Source of the DNA: Christensenella sp. UBA5399
GTDB taxonomy: Bacteria; Bacillota; Clostridia; Christensenellales; Christensenellaceae
Length of the DNA stretch: 6,439 bases
Reading direction: 5' to 3'
Assembly (NCBI GenBank): GCA_002407725.1
Contig: DHOD01000109.1
Coordinates: 14,838-21,276 of the forward strand
Shown here: positions 1 through 5,115 of the stretch, piece after piece
Numbering within the stretch: the first letter of the stretch is position 1
Layout of the letters: each line of letters opens with the position of its first letter
Notes under the pieces: model-generated
Told to the model about the DNA's origin: nothing
Seen by the model: only the letters and a program-made list of their open reading frames with translations
Databases searched by the model: none
Position numbers and translations under genes: made by a program

Positions 1-1239
1 CCCCCAGTTGGTGTTGCCGAAGTTCACGCCGTTGTACCACATGATGTCGCTCTGGTCGGCTTTGCTCCACACGGCAAACTGCACGTTTGCCACACCCGAT
101 GGGTCATTAAGTCCCATGGCGTATGCCTGGAACGTATTGCCGGATGTTGATTTTGCGTCGGGCATCACAGACTTGGCTTTTGGTGGAGTTTTATCATAAG
201 CCCCCGTAAGATGTAAAGTAATAAAAGTACTAATGTTGGGAGAAGGAAGATAGCAAGAAACGTACTGAATATCTCCGGAAGATGAAGCCTGATATGGTAT
301 CGATGTAATTTTTGCCGTGTCGGTAACACTCCATTGCGCCGAAAGAGAAGGGTCGATACGCACACCAAATTTTACATAACGAGTAGAAAAATCAAATTCA
401 TATAGCATGAAATTACTGCTATCAAGCCGCATATAAGGTTCGGTAGTAAAAATATACTCTGGGCCAGAAAGAAATGGAGGTAAAAACAAAGCATCCATAG
501 GATTGCCTTCACATCTGACTTTTTGTAAATGCTCAGATCCATCCAAAAGCAACTTACCAAGATTATTGTTTTGACAATAAAGCTCTCTTAGGCGACCGGT
601 TTGAAAAGGAAGATCAAGAGTAGAGATTTGATTGTTGCCAATATCAAGAACCTCTAGTGAAATTAGAGTTGACATATCAATATCCCCAAATAATTTCTTG
701 TTTGATAAAAATAAGCCAATAAGTCGTTTGGGTGTTGAATTATCCCATGTGGCAAAATTCCAATTGTTTGGGGAATTAGAATTTGCTTGGAGCCCGTTAT
801 TTGTGATAATGCTATTGATTACTGCTATATCTCCCCCATGATAATCCGACAACGCCAGCGGCACGGCAGGCTCGCCCATGGCGGAAAACTGCACCGCGGC
901 AGGGGAAGGGGAGGGTGTGCTTGTGGGCGAAGGCGAGGGCGCTGATGTTGGTGTGGTAGAGGGTTCCGCCGAAGGCGACGGCTCGGCAGAAACAGCCGCC
1001 GTCGGTGAAGGCGTGGGTTCGTCCGAAGGAACTTCGGGCGATGCTGAGGCTGATGGTGACGGTGCTGGCGATTCGCTTTTTTCTGGCTCATCTACGGGCG
1101 CCAGCTCCTCCTGTAAAGGCGAGTCAACAGGCGTGGCCGGATCGTCCACAGCAAAAACAACCGTAGGAATCAGCGATAAAGACAACGCAAAAATAAGGAA
1201 TGGTACGATAAACCGATTCAGCCGTTTCCTGAATTTCAT
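1..1239 (-). CDS. Secreted LRR / GBS-Bsp-like repeat surface protein (partial, C-terminus beyond window)
   Basis: The frame is open from an ATG at 1239 to the left edge, giving 413 residues with no stop. Residues 1-30 are a signal peptide: a basic start (MKFRKRLNRF), a hydrophobic core, and likely cleavage after VFA. Residues about 32-115 are a Ser/Pro/Thr/Glu linker with many PSP and PTPSP units, typical of wall-exposed proteins. Residues about 133-255 start with DIAVINSIITNNGL and continue as short leucine-rich repeats (SLEVLDIGNNQISTLDL, RLRELYCQNNNLGKL, HLQKVRCEGNPM), as in Firmicutes surface LRR proteins. Residues about 280-350 are a beta-rich stretch I do not recognise. From about 357 the sequence fits a GBS Bsp-like repeat (VQFAVWSKADQSDIMWY), a module common in clostridial and streptococcal surface proteins and wall hydrolases. 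A role in surface binding or wall association is inference; any catalytic domain would lie outside the window. The ribosome site is weak (GGGTAG). DNA for the LRR part is AT-richer than both flanks. Confidence 0.88.
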   Translation of the reverse strand, partial: MKFRKRLNRFIVPFLIFALSLSLIPTVVFAVDDPATPVDSPLQEELAPVDEPEKSESPAPSPSASASPEVPSDEPTPSPTAAVSAEPSPSAEPSTTPTSAPSPSPTSTPSPSPAAVQFSAMGEPAVPLALSDYHGGDIAVINSIITNNGLQANSNSPNNWNFATWDNSTPKRLIGLFLSNKKLFGDIDMSTLISLEVLDIGNNQISTLDLPFQTGRLRELYCQNNNLGKLLLDGSEHLQKVRCEGNPMDALFLPPFLSGPEYIFTTEPYMRLDSSNFMLYEFDFSTRYVKFGVRIDPSLSAQWSVTDTAKITSIPYQASSSGDIQYVSCYLPSPNISTFITLHLTGAYDKTPPKAKSVMPDAKSTSGNTFQAYAMGLNDPSGVANVQFAVWSKADQSDIMWYNGVNFGNTNWG

Positions 1240-1287
1240 GATACTACCCACGATATATGAAATTATAGAATAGAATATTTTAATTAA

Positions 1288-1316
1288 ATTATATACCTGA
1301 ATGATGCACATGTAAA
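1288..1316 (-). promoter_or_regulatory. Promoter of the LRR surface protein gene
   Basis: On the minus strand, TTTACA (1316-1311) and TATAAT (1293-1288) are separated by exactly 17 bases, a near-consensus housekeeping sigma promoter. Transcription would start near 1281, leaving a leader of roughly 40 bases before the ATG at 1239. This promoter lies downstream of the tRNA terminator, so the gene is probably transcribed on its own. Confidence 0.75.
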
Positions 1317-1420
1317 GACTTTCCAGCCGCTGTGAAAATGTAAAAAATTTGTATAAAAGAAATTACGAACCAGCGGTACCCAATATCGCGAAATCAGAAG
1401 AAATGTTTAAACAATTTCCA

Positions 1421-1463
1421 GAAAAACAAAAACCCGACAAACCGTATGGTTATCGAGTTTTTA
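1421..1463 (-). terminator. Intrinsic terminator after tRNA-Leu
   Basis: Read on the minus strand, just after the tRNA CCA end, an AAAAACTCGAT arm pairs (with G-T pairs and one bulged T) with GTCGGGTTTTT around a short ATAC loop. The U-tract then continues as TTTTTGTTTTTC. It should end the short tRNA transcript. The plus-strand reading has only a short T run, so activity there is less likely. Confidence 0.65.
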
Positions 1464-1465
1464 GC

Positions 1466-1550
1466 TGGTGCGGTCGGAGGGACTTGAACCCTCACGTCTG
1501 TTGACACATGATCCTTAGTCATGCCTGTCTGCCAATTCCAGCACGACCGC
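1466..1550 (-). tRNA. tRNA-Leu, anticodon AAG, CCA encoded
   Basis: The 85-base minus-strand transcript folds as a class II tRNA. The acceptor arms GCGGTCG and CGACCGC are perfectly complementary and are followed by discriminator A and an encoded CCA. The D arm is CTG/CAG, with a loop containing GG. The anticodon arm is CATGA-CTAAGGA-TCATG, so the anticodon is AAG (codon CUU; also CUC and CUA if A34 becomes inosine). The long variable arm (GTC-AACA-GAC) is the hallmark of Leu/Ser/Tyr tRNAs, and the T arm is GAGGG-TTCAAGT-CCCTC. The leucine identity rests on the anticodon, A73 and overall similarity to bacterial tRNA-Leu. Most bacteria use GAG rather than AAG for this codon box, which makes this isoacceptor unusual. 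It is a single tRNA with its own promoter and terminator. Confidence 0.96.
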
Positions 1551-1569
1551 AATTAATTCAGCAAAAACC

Positions 1570-1598
1570 ATTATATATAAACGAGGTGCCTAAGTCAA
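1570..1598 (-). promoter_or_regulatory. Promoter of tRNA-Leu
   Basis: On the minus strand, TTGACT (1598-1593) and TATAAT (1575-1570) are separated by 17 bases, only one mismatch from full consensus. The predicted start near 1563 gives a leader of about a dozen bases before the mature tRNA 5' end at 1550. A strong promoter is expected for a stable RNA. Confidence 0.85.
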
Positions 1599-1637
1599 CT
1601 GAAAACTGGTAAAACCCATGCGGATAAAATGGAAAAC

Positions 1638-1666
1638 TTGCAATTGACATGATTATCGGGTATAAT
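1638..1666 (+). promoter_or_regulatory. Promoter of the SH3b-glucosaminidase gene
   Basis: TTGCAA (1638-1643) and a perfect TATAAT (1661-1666) are separated by 17 bases. The TTGACA at 1644-1649 looks better as a -35 box but lies only 11 bases from the -10 box, which is too close. Transcription would start near 1673, giving a leader of roughly 105 bases to the ATG at 1780. It is divergent from the tRNA promoter. Confidence 0.65.
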
Positions 1667-1751
1667 ACGCAGTCGAGACTTAAGAAAGGTTATTGATCAC
1701 GGCTTTTTTCTGTATCAAACAGGAATTTTAGCATGTTGAAGTGAGAAATGG

Positions 1752-1766
1752 CGGGGGGAAACCCCG
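1752..1766 (+). promoter_or_regulatory. GC hairpin in the leader of the glucosaminidase gene
   Basis: CGGGG and CCCCG can pair around a five-base GGAAA loop (or GGGG around AAA in another register). The hairpin ends about 13 bases before the ATG at 1780 and encloses the only strongly purine-rich, Shine-Dalgarno-like G run nearby. It may influence ribosome access; this is inference from position alone. Confidence 0.35.
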
Positions 1767-1779
1767 GAAAAAATTGTAT

Positions 1780-2637
1780 ATGGTAAAAGTAAAAAGAAGT
1801 AGTACTTTTGTGATCGCGGCATTGCTTACGCTGACCCTTATCCTGGGGATTCCGGCAAAGGCGGGGGCGACACAGGAACCCATGGAGCAGCAAACGGAAG
1901 CAGGCGAAGCCGTGCAGCCGCAAGCGCCGGTGGGGGAAGCCGCACCGGATGCGGTGACGCAGGAAGAAAGCAGCCAACCGGAAGGATTGCCGGGCACCAC
2001 AGTGTATTATGCGACGGCGGATGCGGAACTGAGGACGATGCCTACGCAAGACGGCGAGGCGGTCGGCACATTGAAAACAGGCGATATCATCAACGTATAT
2101 ATGATGCATGTAAATGGTGAGTGGTGTGCCGTAATTACAGATGATGGCGCGCTCTATTATGTACACCAGAGCGTTATTGCGGCGGAAGCGCCGCCGTATG
2201 CGTATTCGTATATGTCCGACCTGACAAGAACCACAGGTTACAACGGTGTGCAGCTGGAAAAAGCATTGACGGGCACAGGGCTAGTGGGCCTTGGCTGGAA
2301 ATACGCCGAAGTGGAAAGTACGTACGGTGTAAGCGCGTTGTTCCTGATCGCGATTGCCAAGCTGGAGAGCGCATCGGGGAGCAGCCCCCTGGCAACGGGA
2401 AGAAACAACCTTGGCGGGTTGAAAACGGACAGTGGATATTTGTCGTTTGGCAGCAGGGAAGAATGTGTGGAATATATGGCGCAGCTGCTGTCGGCGGATT
2501 ATCTGACGCCCGGCGGAAGGTTCTACAATGGGCCCACGTCCAAGGATGTTGCGAGGATTTATTGCGTGCCGCCGGATACATGGTATCCGCAGGTGGAAAA
2601 CCTCATGAAATCAAGCTATGAACAGATAGTAGCTTAG
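1780..2637 (+). CDS. Secreted SH3b-domain glucosaminidase-family peptidoglycan hydrolase
   Basis: The 285-residue protein has three parts. Residues 1-30 are a signal peptide: basic MVKVKR start, hydrophobic core, likely cleavage after AGA. An Ala/Glu/Gln/Pro-rich linker covers about 31-72. A bacterial SH3 domain covers about 73-136 (AELRTMP, TGDIINV, GEWCAVI, YYVHQSVI), a fold that usually binds cell-wall peptides. A glucosaminidase/lysozyme-like domain (GH73-type) covers about 160-282. It contains the typical helix IAIAKLESASGSS, in which E196 is the likely catalytic acid, then GRNNLGGLK, SFGSREECVEYMAQLL, and a C-terminal VARIYCVPPDTWYPQVENLM. Such enzymes cut the N-acetylglucosaminyl bond of peptidoglycan outside the membrane during growth or separation. 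A GTG at 1741 would add 13 residues. ATG 1780 is preferred because it gives a normal signal peptide, although neither start has a strong ribosome site. The gene is monocistronic, ending at a terminator. Confidence 0.88.
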   Translation: MVKVKRSSTFVIAALLTLTLILGIPAKAGATQEPMEQQTEAGEAVQPQAPVGEAAPDAVTQEESSQPEGLPGTTVYYATADAELRTMPTQDGEAVGTLKTGDIINVYMMHVNGEWCAVITDDGALYYVHQSVIAAEAPPYAYSYMSDLTRTTGYNGVQLEKALTGTGLVGLGWKYAEVESTYGVSALFLIAIAKLESASGSSPLATGRNNLGGLKTDSGYLSFGSREECVEYMAQLLSADYLTPGGRFYNGPTSKDVARIYCVPPDTWYPQVENLMKSSYEQIVA

Positions 2638-2639
2638 AC

Positions 2640-2671
2640 AAAAAACACCGCTTAACAAAGCGGTGTTTTTT
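2640..2671. terminator. Strong bidirectional terminator between glucosaminidase gene and fhs
   Basis: A perfect 14-bp stem (AAAAAACACCGCTT with its complement) closes on an AACA loop. A tract of A lies on one side and a run of T on the other, so it works as an intrinsic terminator in both directions. It starts 3 bases after the glucosaminidase stop codon and lies 18 bases past the fhs stop codon, serving both convergent genes. Confidence 0.93.
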
Positions 2672-2688
2672 ATACTATATAACTCAAA

Positions 2689-4362
2689 TTAAAATAAGCC
2701 TTCGATATTTCCTGCATCGTCTATGCTGATGTTGACCGCTGCCGGCACCTTGGGGAGGCCGGGCATGCGCATGATGTCTCCACAGAGTATGACGATAAAC
2801 CCCGCGCCGGAATTGAGCTTGGCGTCCCGAACCTCAAGATCGAAACCTGTGGGCGCGCCGAGCTTCGTAGGGTCGTCGGAAAAGGAATATTGTGTTTTGG
2901 CGATACAAACCGGTAAATTGGCATAGCCGTTTTCTTCAAACTGGCGTATTTTCTTTTTGGCAGTCGTATCAAAATCGACCGTTTCCGCACCGTATATTTT
3001 GGTGGCGATTTCCCTGACTTTGTCACGTATGGGCTGTGCATAATCATACGGGTGCGCGGGGAGTCTGTGGCTGGCCAGCGAAGCCAGTGTTTTTTGGGCA
3101 AGGTCAAGCGCGCCAGCGCCGCCGTCGGCCCAGGCTGTTGTCATGGCACAGGGAACGCCCAGATTCTCGATATGGCTTTGCAGCAAAGCGATCTCTTCGG
3201 CGCTGTCTGTTGCAAAACGGTTGATTGCGACCACCACGTTGAGCCCGTAGATGCCCCGCAGATTGTCTATATGGCGGTCAAGATTGGTAAAGCCTCTCTC
3301 CAATGCGTTCACATCGGGTGTTGTTAAATCATCCTTCTTGGCCCCGCCATGGTATTTGAGTGCGCGTACGGTTGCAACAAGCACGACGGCGTCCGGCCAG
3401 ATATCTGCGTTGCGGCATTTGATATCCAGGAATTTTTCCGCGCCCAGGTCGGCGCCAAAACCCGCTTCGGTGATGGTATAATCACCCAGCAACATGGCTG
3501 TTTTTGTCGCGATGATGCTGTTGCAGCCATGTGCGATATTGGCAAATGGCCCTCCGTGCATCAGCACGGGCGTTTGCTCCAATGTTTGCACAAGGTTGGG
3601 CATCATGGCGTCCTTCAGCAGGGCGGCCATCGCCCCGCCGGCGTTCAGGTCGCCTGCCGTAAGCGGTTGGCCGTCATAGGTATAGCCGATGGTGATGTTG
3701 TTCAACCGGCGCTTGAGGTCGGCATATCCGTCGGCCATGCACAGGATTGCCATGACCTCGGTGGCGGCAGTGATGTCAAACCCGTCCTCGCGGGTGACGC
3801 CGTCCACCGGGCGTCCCAATCCGCAGACAATGTTTCGGAGTTGCCGGTCGTTCATATCCATGCAACGGCGCACGCAAATGGTTTTGCCGCTTAACTGCAG
3901 CTCATTGCCGTGCTGCCGGTGGTTGTCGATCATCGCGCAAAGCAGGTTGTTGGCGGATGTGACCGCATGCAGGTCGCCCGTAAAATGCAGGTTGATTTCT
4001 TCCATCGGCAAAACTTGTGAATGGCCGCCGCCGGTAGCGCCGCCCTTCATACCGAAGACAGGCCCCAGCGATGGCTCGCGTAGCGCGAGAACCGCATTTT
4101 TATTCTCACGGCGCAACGCGTCCGCAAGGCCAATGGATACGGTCGTTTTCCCTTCGCCGGCAGGGGTCGGGTTGATGGCCGTTACCAATATCAGCTTGCC
4201 GGGCTCACGGTGTCCCAGCTTTTTCAAGGCTGATACCGTATTGATTTTTCCCTTAAGGCCGCCATAAGGGATCAAATCATCCCGGTCAAGGCCTATAGAT
4301 GCGGCAATTTCTTCAATGCTTGCGGGTTTTGCTTCCTGTGCGATTTGTAAGTCGGTTTTCAT
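2689..4362 (-). CDS. fhs: Formate--tetrahydrofolate ligase (10-formyl-THF synthetase)
   Basis: This cytoplasmic enzyme joins formate to tetrahydrofolate using ATP. It makes 10-formyl-THF for purine synthesis, and in acetogens it is the second step of the methyl branch of the Wood-Ljungdahl pathway. The 557 residues match the usual family length. Visible signatures are the nucleotide-binding loop TPAGEGKTT at 66-74, GMKGGATGGGH at 104-114 (first family signature), EAGFGADLG at 299-307, and VATVRALKYHGG at 329-340 (second family signature). The frame is intact from end to end. ATG at 4362 was chosen over ATG at 4377 because AAAGG lies 7 bases upstream of it and because family members typically start MKTD. 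No folD, fchA or other one-carbon gene is in the window, so the sequence does not show whether the host is an acetogen. It converges on the glucosaminidase gene and diverges from the thioredoxin-like gene. Confidence 0.98.
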   Translation of the reverse strand: MKTDLQIAQEAKPASIEEIAASIGLDRDDLIPYGGLKGKINTVSALKKLGHREPGKLILVTAINPTPAGEGKTTVSIGLADALRRENKNAVLALREPSLGPVFGMKGGATGGGHSQVLPMEEINLHFTGDLHAVTSANNLLCAMIDNHRQHGNELQLSGKTICVRRCMDMNDRQLRNIVCGLGRPVDGVTREDGFDITAATEVMAILCMADGYADLKRRLNNITIGYTYDGQPLTAGDLNAGGAMAALLKDAMMPNLVQTLEQTPVLMHGGPFANIAHGCNSIIATKTAMLLGDYTITEAGFGADLGAEKFLDIKCRNADIWPDAVVLVATVRALKYHGGAKKDDLTTPDVNALERGFTNLDRHIDNLRGIYGLNVVVAINRFATDSAEEIALLQSHIENLGVPCAMTTAWADGGAGALDLAQKTLASLASHRLPAHPYDYAQPIRDKVREIATKIYGAETVDFDTTAKKKIRQFEENGYANLPVCIAKTQYSFSDDPTKLGAPTGFDLEVRDAKLNSGAGFIVILCGDIMRMPGLPKVPAAVNISIDDAGNIEGLF

Positions 4363-4369
4363 ATTTTTG

Positions 4370-4374
4370 CCTTT
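4370..4374 (-). promoter_or_regulatory. Ribosome-binding site that decides the fhs start
   Basis: AAAGG on the minus strand lies 7 bases before the ATG at 4362. It would fall inside codons 2-3 of the longer reading from ATG 4377, which has no good Shine-Dalgarno of its own. This supports the shorter protein. Confidence 0.7.
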
Positions 4375-4397
4375 CATGCAGTATATGTAATGGGTTT

Positions 4398-4426
4398 ATT
4401 TTCATATATCCGCCGGTTTTTGTCAA
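4398..4426 (-). promoter_or_regulatory. fhs: Probable promoter of fhs
   Basis: On the minus strand there is a perfect -35 TTGACA (4426-4421), a 17-base spacer, and a weaker -10 GAAAAT (4403-4398; 4 of 6 consensus bases). Its -35 box overlaps the -35 box of the divergent thioredoxin-like gene. The weak -10 makes this less certain than its partner. Confidence 0.55.
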
Positions 4427-4448
4427 TGATTTGCGGGTATGATATAAT
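4420..4448 (+). promoter_or_regulatory. Promoter of the thioredoxin-like gene
   Basis: TTGTCA (4420-4425), a 17-base spacer and a perfect TATAAT (4443-4448), with an extended -10 TG (4440-4441) one base before the -10 box. Transcription would begin near 4455, giving a leader of under 20 bases that still contains GGAGG (4460-4464). Confidence 0.8.
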
Positions 4449-4471
4449 ACAAAGATAACGGAGGATAGGAT

Positions 4472-5056
4472 ATGGCGTTTTTTAAAAAAGATATCGGGAA
4501 GGCTACGCTTGTGATATGTGTGGTGATTTGTGTGTTTGGTATAATCCTCCTGAAAAATATCGATACAGGCTTCCAGGCAACGCAGGATTCCGTAGGTGAT
4601 TTGGTTACAAGGATGGATCAAATAGAAAGACGGTTGGACAAGGCGGGGGCGCAGCAGCAAACGCCGGAGGCCGAGGCGACCCAGAACGACGATGCGACGG
4701 AACAGGCCGGCTTGGCCCCACAACCACAACAACCGGACGAGAGTGGGATGACGGCTGCGTATCAAAGTGACGGCGGCGTGAAAGAGGACGGATATATATT
4801 TGTTTACTTTGGAGCGGAGTGGTGCCCGTACTGCCCGCAGATGGAGCCGATTTACGAGGAACTGAAGGAAGAATACAGCGATCAGATGGAGTTTATGTAT
4901 ATTGATATAGACGAGCATCCCGATCTTGCATTTGCGTATGGAGCGACGTCGGTGCCTACGTTTGCGCTGATCACGTCGGAGGGCGATTTTGTGGATGCGC
5001 AGGTTGGGGCGACAACCAAAGCAAAGCTGGAAAACCTGATTGAACGAAATATATAA
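4472..5056 (+). CDS. Membrane-anchored thioredoxin-like protein with CPYC active site
   Basis: The 194-residue protein is set up by a strong ribosome site, GGAGG, 7 bases before the ATG. Residues 1-10 are basic, and 11-29 form one membrane helix with no clear cleavage site, so it is probably a membrane anchor with the rest outside. Residues about 30-57 look like a short amphipathic or coiled-coil stretch (DLVTRMDQIERRLD). Residues 58-103 are a Gln/Glu/Pro-rich linker. The thioredoxin fold covers about 104-194: YIFVYFGAEWCPYC with catalytic Cys118 and Cys121, then FMYIDIDEHPDLAFAYGATSVPTFALI with the conserved cis-proline at 162. It probably acts as a thiol-disulfide oxidoreductase outside the membrane. 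The substrate and direction (oxidase, reductase or chaperone) cannot be told. CPYC is the motif common in glutaredoxins, whereas thioredoxins usually have CGPC. No DsbD/CcdA-like partner is adjacent. Cys16 and Cys20 lie inside the membrane helix. Confidence 0.87.
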   Translation: MAFFKKDIGKATLVICVVICVFGIILLKNIDTGFQATQDSVGDLVTRMDQIERRLDKAGAQQQTPEAEATQNDDATEQAGLAPQPQQPDESGMTAAYQSDGGVKEDGYIFVYFGAEWCPYCPQMEPIYEELKEEYSDQMEFMYIDIDEHPDLAFAYGATSVPTFALITSEGDFVDAQVGATTKAKLENLIERNI

Positions 5057-5072
5057 AATGGATGACATAAAA

Positions 5073-5106
5073 AGGCCCGCAGCTCATTCCTGTGCGGGCC
5101 TCTTTT
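5073..5106. terminator. Bidirectional terminator between thioredoxin-like and lipoprotein genes
   Basis: AGGCCCGCA (5073-5081) pairs perfectly with TGCGGGCCT (5093-5101) around an 11-base loop. It is followed by CTTTTG on the plus strand and an AAAAA run on the other side. It lies 16 bases after the thioredoxin-like stop codon and about 10 bases past the lipoprotein stop codon, and serves both convergent genes. Confidence 0.9.
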
Positions 5107-5115
5107 GTATCCGTT

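Noticed and set aside
878..1273. Plus-strand ORF of 131 codons rich in Gly, Glu, Ala and Ser.
   Set aside because: It is the antisense of the Ser/Pro/Thr linker and signal peptide of the surface protein gene. The low-complexity composition is explained by the opposite strand, and it lacks a ribosome site.
1317..1420. AT-rich spacer between the surface gene promoter and the tRNA terminator, checked for a small gene or RNA.
   Set aside because: No ORF with a ribosome site and no convincing hairpin was found; CCGCTG (1327) and CAGCGG (1371) could pair but are too far apart and isolated to support a structured RNA.
1692..1730. Possible 12-codon leader peptide starting at TTG 1692 after AAGAAAGG.
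   Set aside because: It needs a rare TTG start, encodes no run of a regulatory amino acid, and no attenuator hairpin follows.
1690..2166. Minus-strand ORF of 158 codons opposite the glucosaminidase gene.
   Set aside because: Arg/His/Cys-rich antisense translation of a real signal peptide, linker and SH3 domain; no start signals.
3349..3894. Plus-strand ORF of 181 codons inside fhs.
   Set aside because: fhs is intact and unmistakable on the other strand; this is a long shadow frame in GC-rich coding DNA.
4313..5068. Minus-strand ORF of 251 codons opposite the thioredoxin-like gene.
   Set aside because: It overlaps both the start of fhs and the whole thioredoxin-like gene, has no recognisable domain, and the plus-strand frame has clear signal, linker and active-site features.
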